From Clostridium omnivorum (GTDB lineage: Bacteria; Bacillota; Clostridia; Clostridiales; Clostridiaceae): a stretch of 64,000 nucleotides of DNA. Below are positions 17,311-25,338 of the stretch, piece after piece. Numbering within the stretch: position 1 is the first letter of the stretch; each line of letters begins with the position of its first letter. The DNA lies in assembly GCF_026012015.1 (NCBI RefSeq), contig NZ_BRXR01000001.1, positions 3,869,501 through 3,933,500 of the forward strand. The letters are read 5' to 3'. The translations under genes were made by a program, and so were the position numbers. The notes beneath the pieces are model-generated. The model was not told the origin of the DNA and did no database searches. It was given only the letters and a program-made list of their open reading frames with translations.

Positions 17311-18924
17311 ATGAAAGACCAGTCAACCACTAAAGGCTTTGCTATTCTGTCCATAGCAAGTATGGCAGTAAAGCTTTTATCATTAGTTTATATGCCTTTG
17401 CTGCTTGTCATAATTGGTGAGGAAGGGTATGCACCTTATTATGCTGCTTATACTGTCTTTGTTTTTATATATGTATTAACTAATACTGGGATGTCTTCAG
17501 CTATCTCTAAGCTTGTTTCTGAGCTTATTGCACTAAAAAATTATAAGGATGCTGTTAAGACCTTTAAAATATCAAGGATTATTATGTTGCTTGTAGGTAC
17601 TATAATGGCTGTTTTTATGATTATACTGGCAAAGCCTTTAGCTAATGGAATTCACTTTCCAAAGGCGTATCTTGCTATTAAGGCACTAGCTCCAGCAGTT
17701 TTATTTACTTCAATTGCATCTGCTTATAGGGGATATTTCCAAGGAAGAGGGAATATGGGACCTACCGCTGTATCACAGGTTATTGAGCAGATAGCCAATG
17801 TTGCTTTCTCACTTCTATTTGCATTTCTTTGGTTGAAACATGGAATAGAAGCAGCCTGTGCTGGTGGAACTGTAGGAACAACTCTTGGAGCACTTATAGC
17901 AGCAATATACCTTATGAGGAAGTATGAAAAAAATAAAAAGTTTAGAGTTTCTAAAGATTATAATGAAACTGATATTATTAGATATTCTAATAATGATTTG
18001 CTAAAGAAAATACTATTTTATGCTCTGCCACTAACAATAAGTAGTGGGTTACAATATGCTGGTAACGTGGTGGACGCTGCAAATACAAAGGGGAGACTTT
18101 TAGCCTCAGGTTTAGATGATAAAAAGGCAGATACAAAATATAGCTATCTTGGAAAATTTCAAACATTAATAGGGGTTCCTATTGCTATTATATCAGCACT
18201 ATGTACTGCTATACTTCCATTAATATCTAGTTCAGCGGCCTTGAATGATAAAAAGGAAGTTAAAAAGGGTATAGATTATGCATTTAAATTAACTTTTTTA
18301 ATTTCAATTCCTTCTGCTGTTGGACTTGCAGTACTTAGTACACCAGTATTTAATATGATTTATCCAAAGTATTCTAATGGTGCGATACTAATGCAGGTAG
18401 GGTCAGTAGTGCTTGTACTCATGGCATTGGTTCAAATACAGTCAACTATACTTCAAAGTATAGGAAAGCTGTATCTTTCAACCTTCTATATAGTATTAGG
18501 TATTTTGGGGAAAATCATAACTAATTATATATTAGTTGCAAAACCTAGTATAAATATTTTAGGAACAATATTTGGAAGTATTGTAGGGTTTTTAATCCCT
18601 CTTTTATTGAACCACAGACTTATTGAAAAGTCCTTAAGAATAAGATTTAATTTATTTAAAAGCGCAATAAGACCTGCAGTAGCGTCTGCTTTAATGGGCG
18701 TAGTTGCATATTTGTGTCAGATTAATTTATATCACTTGTTATCACTTTTACATAAGGGATATATAGCTAATGCTATAAGTACTATTCTTGCTATATTTAT
18801 AGGTGGAATAGTGTATATATATGCTTTAGCTTTAATTGGTGGAATAACAAAAAGAGATATTAATTCTATGCCTAGAAAGGTTACTAAATTAATTCCAAGA
18901 TTTATATTAACAAGAATAAGATAA
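17311..18924 (+). CDS. MOP-superfamily flippase, YtgP/MurJ-like
   Basis: A 537-residue polytopic membrane protein with about 14 hydrophobic helices. The SpoVB/YtgP branch is recognisable from the opening KGFAILSIASMAVKLLSLVY, the early GMSSAISKLVSE segment and the YRGYFQGRGNMGPTAVSQVI loop, which is where MurJ-like proteins place key polar residues. In Bacillus, YtgP (MurJ) flips lipid II; a lipid II or polysaccharide precursor role is therefore likely. A ribosome site AAAGGAG precedes ATG 17311. It converges on a second flippase gene, spoVB. Confidence 0.82.
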   Translation: MKDQSTTKGFAILSIASMAVKLLSLVYMPLLLVIIGEEGYAPYYAAYTVFVFIYVLTNTGMSSAISKLVSELIALKNYKDAVKTFKISRIIMLLVGTIMAVFMIILAKPLANGIHFPKAYLAIKALAPAVLFTSIASAYRGYFQGRGNMGPTAVSQVIEQIANVAFSLLFAFLWLKHGIEAACAGGTVGTTLGALIAAIYLMRKYEKNKKFRVSKDYNETDIIRYSNNDLLKKILFYALPLTISSGLQYAGNVVDAANTKGRLLASGLDDKKADTKYSYLGKFQTLIGVPIAIISALCTAILPLISSSAALNDKKEVKKGIDYAFKLTFLISIPSAVGLAVLSTPVFNMIYPKYSNGAILMQVGSVVLVLMALVQIQSTILQSIGKLYLSTFYIVLGILGKIITNYILVAKPSINILGTIFGSIVGFLIPLLLNHRLIEKSLRIRFNLFKSAIRPAVASALMGVVAYLCQINLYHLLSLLHKGYIANAISTILAIFIGGIVYIYALALIGGITKRDINSMPRKVTKLIPRFILTRIR

Positions 18925-18928
18925 ATGA

Positions 18929-18962
18929 AAGGAAAGCATTATTTATTTATGCTTTCCTTATT
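18929..18962. terminator. bidirectional terminator between the two flippase genes
   Basis: AAGGAAAGCAT pairs with ATGCTTTCCTT around TATTTATTT. The stem covers the last codon and stop of the minus-strand spoVB gene. Confidence 0.7.
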
Positions 18963-20447
18963 TATAATGGATATAAAGAAGAAAAAGCTTATATATCCTG
19001 CAGCAATTATAATTATATTTTTTAAAATAAATGCTGAGGAAGGAAGTACGTTATTTAATATGGCTAAAATTAAGTAAACAAATACGCTGAGTAGCAGGTA
19101 AATAAATAGTTCACTTGGTGAGAAGGAAATATAGCAATGCTTCCTTATTTCATGCATATTAAGAGCTAATATAGTAGATGAAGTTATTATAAGGCTTATA
19201 CCATATCCGTATATGTTAATGCTGGGTATTCCAGTTAATAAATATAGAAGCATAACTTCTTCTAGAGAAACTAGAAGGGAATTCCTTAGCAGAATTCCTT
19301 GTTTTCCAAGTCCATTAAGTATACCATAAGTAGTAGATGCGGTATATGTAAGAGGGGCAGAAAATGCTGCAAATCTTATATAAGAGCCTAAATCATCTCT
19401 TGAGAAAAAAAGCTTGCCTAAGGAGTCTGGAATGCTTGTACTTATTATAAGAGTGCTTAAGCTTAGAAGAAAGGCTATCTTTAAAACTTCTGTTATTCGT
19501 CCCTCTAATGCAAAGTAATCCTTTTTGCTAAGACTTTGAGATAAATCAGGTACTAAAACTGTAGTTATTGAGTTTACTACAATAATAGGAAAATATGTTA
19601 TTGAAAGAGCCATGCCTGAAAATTTACCAATCAGTGATAAAGCTAAGCTGTAATCAAAACCAGCACTAACCAATCGCCTTGGAACTATAAGAGTGGATAC
19701 AGTACCCAGAGCAGTAGACAAAAATCCATTTAGGCATAGAGGAAAAGAAATTACTAAAATGTCAAATAGCAGTTGTGCTCTGCCTTCAGCTTTAATAGTG
19801 GTATATACTTGTTTTGATTTGCTAATCCTGTAAAAAATAAAAAGAAGCAGTAGACTTACAAGCTCGCCTACGCATAGAGCAGTATATGCAATTGTTACAG
19901 TTCCTTCAACATTTGAGGCTGATAACAAATTTATTAGGGTTACGATAACACCTATCCTAATAGCCTTCTCAAATATGTCTATAAATGCGGGTATTTTAAC
20001 CTTTGAGATACCGTAAAAGTAGCCTTTTAGAATTGAGGATAATGCTACAAATATAAGAGCTGGTGCTACAATTTTAAGTGGATAAAGAGTTCTACTATCT
20101 TTTATAATATGTGTACTTATAAAGGAGGCTGCTGCAAAAAATATAGTTGCAACTATTAAACCCCAAATTAGATCAAAGGATAAAGCAGTCTTAATAGATT
20201 TATTTAAGTTTTTATGATCATTTTTGCTAAAGAAAACTGCTGCTACCTTTGAGATAGCAGTCACCATGCCACCACAGATTAAGCAAATAAAAAGATTGTA
20301 TATAGGCATAACTAGTCCATATAATCCCATGCCCTCAGGACCAAGCTCTCTAGATAAAATAATAGAAAACATAAAGCTAAGGATGCCAGTGGCAAGATTA
20401 GATATAGTTAATATCAATGATTCCTTAAAAAAATTATCTCTTTTCAT
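18939..20447 (-). CDS. spoVB: stage V sporulation protein B (MOP-family flippase)
   Basis: A 502-residue membrane protein with about 14 helices. Opening ESLILTISNLATGILSFMF, ELGPEGMGLYGLVMPIYNL and the CGGMVTAISKV segment match SpoVB, which is needed for spore cortex peptidoglycan synthesis, probably as a lipid II flippase at the forespore outer membrane. Length fits the family (about 500-520). The start ATG 20447 is preceded by GTGGGG at a 7-nt spacing, but that ribosome site lies in the arm of a 13-bp hairpin (20455-20490), which could lower translation. Confidence 0.88.
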   Translation of the reverse strand: MKRDNFFKESLILTISNLATGILSFMFSIILSRELGPEGMGLYGLVMPIYNLFICLICGGMVTAISKVAAVFFSKNDHKNLNKSIKTALSFDLIWGLIVATIFFAAASFISTHIIKDSRTLYPLKIVAPALIFVALSSILKGYFYGISKVKIPAFIDIFEKAIRIGVIVTLINLLSASNVEGTVTIAYTALCVGELVSLLLLFIFYRISKSKQVYTTIKAEGRAQLLFDILVISFPLCLNGFLSTALGTVSTLIVPRRLVSAGFDYSLALSLIGKFSGMALSITYFPIIVVNSITTVLVPDLSQSLSKKDYFALEGRITEVLKIAFLLSLSTLIISTSIPDSLGKLFFSRDDLGSYIRFAAFSAPLTYTASTTYGILNGLGKQGILLRNSLLVSLEEVMLLYLLTGIPSINIYGYGISLIITSSTILALNMHEIRKHCYISFSPSELFIYLLLSVFVYLILAILNNVLPSSAFILKNIIIIAAGYISFFFFISIINKESINK

Positions 20448-20454
20448 AAATTAA

Positions 20455-20490
20455 CCCCACATAATTAGTAACAGTAATAATTATGTGGGG
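20455..20490 (-). promoter_or_regulatory. 13-bp hairpin overlapping the spoVB ribosome site
   Basis: On the minus strand CCCCACATAATTA and TAATTATGTGGGG form a perfect stem with a 10-nt loop; the 3' arm contains the GTGGGG that would serve as Shine-Dalgarno for spoVB. It may also act as terminator for the M29 aminopeptidase gene upstream, though only TTAATTT follows. Confidence 0.6.
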
Positions 20491-20523
20491 GTTATCTATT
20501 ATATTCTTTAAATTTTTATTATA

Positions 20524-21639
20524 TTATTTTAAATTCTCAGGGTTTAAACCTTTAAGCTCATCAATAACAAATAAACCATCTTTTCTTATTAGTACATCAT
20601 CAAAGTATATTTCTCCACCGCCATATTCTGGTCTTTGGATAAATACTAAATCCCAGTGCACAGAAGATTTATTTCCATTAAATGCATCATCATAACTTGC
20701 ACCTGGAGTAAAGTGAATTGAACCAGCTATTTTTTCATCAAATAGAGTATCTTTCATTGGCTTTAAGATGTATGGGTTAACGCCTATTGCAAATTCACCT
20801 ACATACCTTGCACCTTCATCTGCGTCAAATACCTTATTTATTCTTTCAGTATCATTAGCTGTTGCATTTACGATCTTTCCATCTTTAAATTCAAGTCTTA
20901 TATTTTCAAAGGTAAAGCCTTGATATACAGCTGGAGTATTGTAACTAATATATCCATTTACAGAGTTTTTAACTGGAGCAGTATAAACTTCGCCATCAGG
21001 TATATTTAATTTTCCATCACATTTAATTGCTGGAATTCCTTTTATAGAGAAGGAAAGGTCAGTGCCTTCTCCTACTAGTCTAACTCTATCAGTTCTTTCC
21101 ATTAAAGATACAAGAGAATCCATAGCCTTTGACATCTTGCTATAATCAAGATTACATACATTAAAATAGAAGTCTTCAAATGCCTCAGTGCTTGTTCCTG
21201 CTGCTTGAGCCATTGAATAGTTTGGATATCTTAATACAACCCATTTTGTATTAGGAACTCTTATTCCACCATGAACAGGACTCCAAAAGTTTTTCATATA
21301 TGTGGACATCTTATCTCCTGGTACATCAGAAGTTTCGGTGTTATTGTTACCTGCTCTTACTCCTATGTAAGCGTCCATATCTGACATTCTTGCAGCCTCA
21401 TATTTAGCCATCATATTCATTTGCTCTTCGGTACAGTTCATTAAAAGAGCTCTATCTACTTCTTTATCTTTTATTGTAACAAAAGGAATACCACCAGCTA
21501 GATAAGTTTGCTTTACTAATTCTGTTATTAGTGGTGTTTCTAGTCCTATTGCTTCAATAAGAACTTTTTCTCCCTTTTTGATACTGCAGGAGTAATTAAT
21601 TAAATTTTGTGCTAATGTAATTATTCTAGGGTCTTTCAT
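20524..21639 (-). CDS. M29-family aminopeptidase (AmpS/PepS type)
   Basis: A 371-residue cytoplasmic metallo-aminopeptidase. Family marks: the start KDPRIITLAQNLINYS, TDLSFSIKG in the first domain, the metal-binding IPDGEVYTAPVKNSVNG with its Glu, HFTPGASYDDAFNG and SVHWDLVF with the His-x-Asp, and the end GGGEIYFDDVLIRKDG. M29 enzymes need two metal ions and release N-terminal residues with broad specificity. AAGGAGGAAG precedes ATG 21639. It is probably its own transcript, ending at the hairpin before spoVB. Confidence 0.92.
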   Translation of the reverse strand: MKDPRIITLAQNLINYSCSIKKGEKVLIEAIGLETPLITELVKQTYLAGGIPFVTIKDKEVDRALLMNCTEEQMNMMAKYEAARMSDMDAYIGVRAGNNNTETSDVPGDKMSTYMKNFWSPVHGGIRVPNTKWVVLRYPNYSMAQAAGTSTEAFEDFYFNVCNLDYSKMSKAMDSLVSLMERTDRVRLVGEGTDLSFSIKGIPAIKCDGKLNIPDGEVYTAPVKNSVNGYISYNTPAVYQGFTFENIRLEFKDGKIVNATANDTERINKVFDADEGARYVGEFAIGVNPYILKPMKDTLFDEKIAGSIHFTPGASYDDAFNGNKSSVHWDLVFIQRPEYGGGEIYFDDVLIRKDGLFVIDELKGLNPENLK

Positions 21640-21986
21640 AATAATAACTTCCTCCTTAGGTTATAAAATTAATAGTATAAACATTTTATATTAGTAATAT
21701 AATCAATAATTAATATGCCTATACTGATAATATAATATTAACAAAATTTAGCTAATTAAGCAAAGATATTTTGCAAAAATTAATAGAAAAATTGCAATAT
21801 TAAATCGATACTAATATTTAAATGTCAACTCTTTGAAAAACTATGTCTAATTTGGGTGTTAATAAAATATTTAATAGAAAATTAATAAGGAAAATGTTTT
21901 CTAAAATGCTTAGATGTAGAAATTTATGCAATTTTGAATTAAAATATATTATAAATAGAGCTTTGAAAGGAAGAATGAGATAAAGA
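21640..21986. other. intergenic region, no gene seen
   Basis: A 347-nt AT-rich gap between the divergent M29 aminopeptidase and the ferritin-like gene. It must hold promoters for both; I see several A/T hexamers but none with a convincing -35/-10 pair, and no ORF with a ribosome site. Confidence 0.5.
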
Positions 21987-22538
21987 ATGAAATGTTTAAT
22001 TTGTGGGATGGAAATAAGTTTAAAAAGTATAAATGTAAATAAAAGTGCATTTTTAAAATCAAACTCTGACAGTATAATTTACTATTGTCCATTTTGTGGA
22101 GCTATTAATGAGTATATAGTAGATGGAGATAAAATGGATTTATTAAGTAATAATAAATTAAATGATGTAGAATTAAAAATAATCGAACATGCTATGAAGC
22201 TAGAAATATTTAACGGGGACTTTTATAAACAAGCTTCTGAGCTTGCAAGTTCAAAGGAAATTAAGGATATGTTTTCTGCGCTGTCAAGAATTGAATATAC
22301 TCATGCGAGAATTCATCAAAAACTATGTGAATATGGCGAATTACCATTATTGAATAAAATAGATTATAAGAGATATCAAAATGATGAGGAGCTTTTGCAG
22401 CAGGCCAAATTGAGGGAAATACATGCAATACATTATTATAATAAGTACGAGGGGAATATTGAAAATCCAAATGTTAAAGTTATTTTAAAAGAACTAAAAC
22501 GAGTAGAAGAGGAACATATATCCTTAATTGAAAAATAG
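21987..22538 (+). CDS. zinc-ribbon plus ferritin-like domain protein (rubrerythrin-like)
   Basis: A 183-residue protein. N-terminal ribbon: CLIC (3-6) and CPFC (about 34-37). From about residue 60 a four-helix ferritin-like region follows, with candidate metal ligands E in LEIFNGDFY, the E-x-x-H of RIEYTHARIH, E of LREIHAIHYY and the E-E-H of VEEEHISLI. In rubrerythrins the rubredoxin-like part is C-terminal, so this domain order is reversed. Expected role: diiron protein for peroxide or iron handling, or a ferritin-like scaffold. It is a single gene; the promoter is not clear. Confidence 0.7.
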   Translation: MKCLICGMEISLKSINVNKSAFLKSNSDSIIYYCPFCGAINEYIVDGDKMDLLSNNKLNDVELKIIEHAMKLEIFNGDFYKQASELASSKEIKDMFSALSRIEYTHARIHQKLCEYGELPLLNKIDYKRYQNDEELLQQAKLREIHAIHYYNKYEGNIENPNVKVILKELKRVEEEHISLIEK

Positions 22539-22610
22539 CAGGGTAAATCCATTCATATACTTGTACAATTAAAAATATAAATAGATATAAGTATTTGATT
22601 TGGAGGAAAA

Positions 22611-23918
22611 ATGAAAAGAAGTTTTAAAATAGTACTAGCTATTTGTTTTGCTGCAGTAATAATTGTTTTATTAAAAAATTACTACAAAGTGTATAATATT
22701 GAAGTAAAAGATGACACAAAAAGTGGACGGGTAGTTCAAAAGGGAATTAAGGGTGCTAGAGATTTTGTGTTTGATACTAAGGGAAACTTATTTATTGCAT
22801 ACAAGGATAAAATTCAGTTTATAGGCTTAGATGGAAAAAGCTATGACATTTACAAAGATAATAGCATGAATATTTTTAGCTTAGATTATAAGGAAAATGT
22901 GCTTTATTTTTCGTCTAATACAAAAGTGTTCAGCTATGATTTAAATAATAAAACAATTAAAGAGCTTGTAAAAGATTTACCTAATTTGGGAGATTATAAA
23001 CAAAGTATAATTAGAATTAAAGGCAATGAACTATATATTTCTATCGGAGTTTCTACAAATTCAGGAGTAGTAGGCAAAGATAATGTTTGGCTTGCTGACT
23101 CACCATTTACTTACGATATTTCTCCAAAGGATATCACCGTTAATGGAAAGCTGTTTGGTACTGAAAAGACTGGTGCATTTGTACCTTACAGAACTAAAAA
23201 TACAAATGGACAGGTTATACCAGGGCATTTTCCAGGGAATGGCTCCATTGTTGCCTACAATTTGAATAGTGGCAACTTAGAGAATTTTGCTTGGGGAATA
23301 AGAAATGTAAAAGGCATGGATTTTAATAGTGAAGGAAAGCTTCTTGCTTCAGTTGGAGGCATGGAGGATAGAGGATATAGACCAGTAAAAGGAGATTTAG
23401 ATTATATTTTCGAAATTAAAAAAGGGGGCTGGTACGGCTGGCCTGACTATAGTGGGGGAGATCCAATAACTTCACCAAGATTCAAAGGGGAAAATAATAC
23501 AAAAATAACCTTTATATTAGATAATCATCCAACAACTAATCCACCAGCGCCTCTGTACCAACATAAGCAGCTTTCAACTTTAGGGTGTTTAGCAGTTGAT
23601 GGAAAGGGAATTTTAGGGGAAAAAGATTGCATATATTTTTATGAATCCAAGGATAATAAAGTATATGGACTAGATAAAAGAGGTATACTAAAGGAAAAAG
23701 TTCAATTAAACACAGATAGTAAAGTCTCTTCTTTAAAAATCGATAATAATGGACTTAATATTTTAGATGGTAGTGGAGGCTTCTTGTATCACATCAATAA
23801 AAATAATGGCAGTGCCAGCCAGAATTTTCAAAAGGCTACTATCTATTATCTAATAATTTTGTCGCTATTAGGAATAACAATTGCATTATGGAAGTTTGGT
23901 GTGAATAATAAGCAGTAA
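22611..23918 (+). CDS. membrane-bound glucose/sorbosone dehydrogenase-fold beta-propeller
   Basis: A 435-residue protein. An N-terminal helix (about 5-22) and a C-terminal helix (about 405-425) bracket an extracytoplasmic beta-propeller. The centre carries the soluble PQQ glucose dehydrogenase fold marks: NFAWGIRNVKGMDFN, a GDLDYIFEIKKGGWYGWPDY stretch and a late PAPLYQHKQLSTLG strand. PQQ-ligand residues cannot be confirmed, and clostridia do not usually make PQQ, so catalysis is doubtful; a sugar- or surface-binding role is possible. GGAGG precedes ATG 22611. The phospholipase-like gene starts 30 nt downstream, suggesting an operon. Confidence 0.72.
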   Translation: MKRSFKIVLAICFAAVIIVLLKNYYKVYNIEVKDDTKSGRVVQKGIKGARDFVFDTKGNLFIAYKDKIQFIGLDGKSYDIYKDNSMNIFSLDYKENVLYFSSNTKVFSYDLNNKTIKELVKDLPNLGDYKQSIIRIKGNELYISIGVSTNSGVVGKDNVWLADSPFTYDISPKDITVNGKLFGTEKTGAFVPYRTKNTNGQVIPGHFPGNGSIVAYNLNSGNLENFAWGIRNVKGMDFNSEGKLLASVGGMEDRGYRPVKGDLDYIFEIKKGGWYGWPDYSGGDPITSPRFKGENNTKITFILDNHPTTNPPAPLYQHKQLSTLGCLAVDGKGILGEKDCIYFYESKDNKVYGLDKRGILKEKVQLNTDSKVSSLKIDNNGLNILDGSGGFLYHINKNNGSASQNFQKATIYYLIILSLLGITIALWKFGVNNKQ

Positions 23919-23947
23919 TTTGAAAGATTTTATTACAGGAAGGGAAA

Positions 23948-24682
23948 GTGTTTCAAATGAAGAAAAGTATTGAAAAAACCTACGGTTCAGCTCTTAGAGG
24001 AGTAATGTCGGCTGTGAACCCGCTTAAAAAGAAGGTGCTTAAAACACATTGCACAATCCATAAGTTTATAAACATACAAGCTATAGATATTATGAAAAAT
24101 GAGGGGTATGAAGAGCAATATAATTTTTTTAGAGATAAAATCTTACCCCTAAATGAAGGCGTAACCTGGGCAGACCAGGATTTCAAGAGCTCCAATCATT
24201 TTTATCATTTTAGTTCTGGAAAAGGATTGTATGGATTTTCTAATGCTCTAGCAGAGTGTAAAAAGTATTATAATAAAGCTCTTTCATATGTAAAGGTGGG
24301 AGATATTAACAAAGCTATGTTTTATTTTGGAGCTGCTTGTCACTTGATTCAGGACTCTACAGTACCTCATCATGTGAATAATAAGCTTCTAAATAGCCAT
24401 AGAAATTTTGAAGTCTGGATAATAAAAAAGTTTTTGTCAGATTATTCATTTATAAATGAAAAAGGAATCTTGAGATATAATGGGCTTGAGCAGTATATTA
24501 AAAACAATGCTTTAATAGCAAACAACATACATTTAAAGCATATCAATATAGTTGAGAGAGAAGAAAGATATGCTAAAGTAGCTGCTGCGATTTTAAAGGA
24601 AGCCCAGAGTACTACGGCAGGATTTATGTTGGATTTTTATGATAAGCTTAAAGAATTGAATGCAATAAAAAATGAAAAGTAA
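23948..24682 (+). CDS. zinc-dependent phospholipase C-like protein, without signal peptide
   Basis: A 241- to 244-residue protein of the bacterial zinc PLC family (alpha-toxin catalytic fold). Ligand-type motifs: HCTIHKFINIQAID near the start, TWADQDFKSSNHFYH with Asp and His, FYFGAACHLIQDSTVPHH and NSHRNFEVW. The PLAT membrane-binding domain of alpha-toxin is absent. No signal peptide is visible: the N-terminus is basic and polar, and the W/H motif that is residue 1 of secreted PLCs is about 35 residues in. The start could be GTG 23948 or ATG 23957; AGGAAGGG lies close before both. It follows the beta-propeller gene by 30 nt. Confidence 0.75.
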   Translation: MFQMKKSIEKTYGSALRGVMSAVNPLKKKVLKTHCTIHKFINIQAIDIMKNEGYEEQYNFFRDKILPLNEGVTWADQDFKSSNHFYHFSSGKGLYGFSNALAECKKYYNKALSYVKVGDINKAMFYFGAACHLIQDSTVPHHVNNKLLNSHRNFEVWIIKKFLSDYSFINEKGILRYNGLEQYIKNNALIANNIHLKHINIVEREERYAKVAAAILKEAQSTTAGFMLDFYDKLKELNAIKNEK

Positions 24683-24713
24683 TTCCTCCACCTAAGGAGG
24701 AATTATTTTTTAT
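24681..24713 (+). terminator. rho-independent terminator
   Basis: AATTCCTCC (24681-24689) pairs with GGAGGAATT (24696-24704), then ATTTTTTATTT. It overlaps the stop of the phospholipase-like gene. Confidence 0.85.
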
Positions 24714-24768
24714 TTGTAGAAATAAATGGTAATGAAGTTTGGGAAGAGGGGTAACCTAGGAGGAGATT

Positions 24769-25338
24769 ATGAGTAAGAGTACTTTATTAAAAGTAGAGAA
24801 GCAAGAAATATTTATTAATATGGAACAAGAGATTTTTAAAGGAAACCTTTTAGATATAGGAAATGATAATTATGGAATAATATATAGCTTATATAAACAA
24901 TATAATGCGGATAATAATTTAGATTACATATATGGCAGAGAAAAAAAGAAAAAAATAGAGCAAGAGTTTTATGACAATTGTGTAATGCTTTTTTCATTAA
25001 GCAGTATTTGGACAAAATACAATAAAAAACATATGTTTAAAGAAATTAATAAGTATCTAAAAGAAGATGGAACAATACACATATGGGATATAGATAAAGG
25101 GTATGGAAAGCTTTTTAATGCTAAAATTAAAATTCTTCTTCCTAATAGAAAAATAAAAACAATAGAAATTAAAGATTACAATATTTTAAAAGACACCTCA
25201 AAAGAAAATCTAATAAAATTACTGCAGCATTATTTTGAAATAATTGATTTAAGGGCATCGGATAATATATACTATATAAAGGGAAGAAAGAAAGGAAGAA
25301 ATAAAGATGAAAGTATTATTGACGGCAGTAAACTCTAA
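24769..25338 (+). CDS. methyltransferase-like protein, degenerate class I fold
   Basis: A 189-residue protein with AGGAGGA upstream of ATG 24769. It resembles a shortened SAM-dependent methyltransferase: NLLDIGNDNYGIIYSL stands where motif I (usually D-x-G-x-G) would be, with the second Gly missing, and KYLKEDGTIHIWDI matches the post-II helix/strand. The reaction cannot be assigned and it may be inactive. The last 32 nt overlap the radical SAM gene in another frame, so the two are very likely co-translated. Confidence 0.6.
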   Translation: MSKSTLLKVEKQEIFINMEQEIFKGNLLDIGNDNYGIIYSLYKQYNADNNLDYIYGREKKKKIEQEFYDNCVMLFSLSSIWTKYNKKHMFKEINKYLKEDGTIHIWDIDKGYGKLFNAKIKILLPNRKIKTIEIKDYNILKDTSKENLIKLLQHYFEIIDLRASDNIYYIKGRKKGRNKDESIIDGSKL

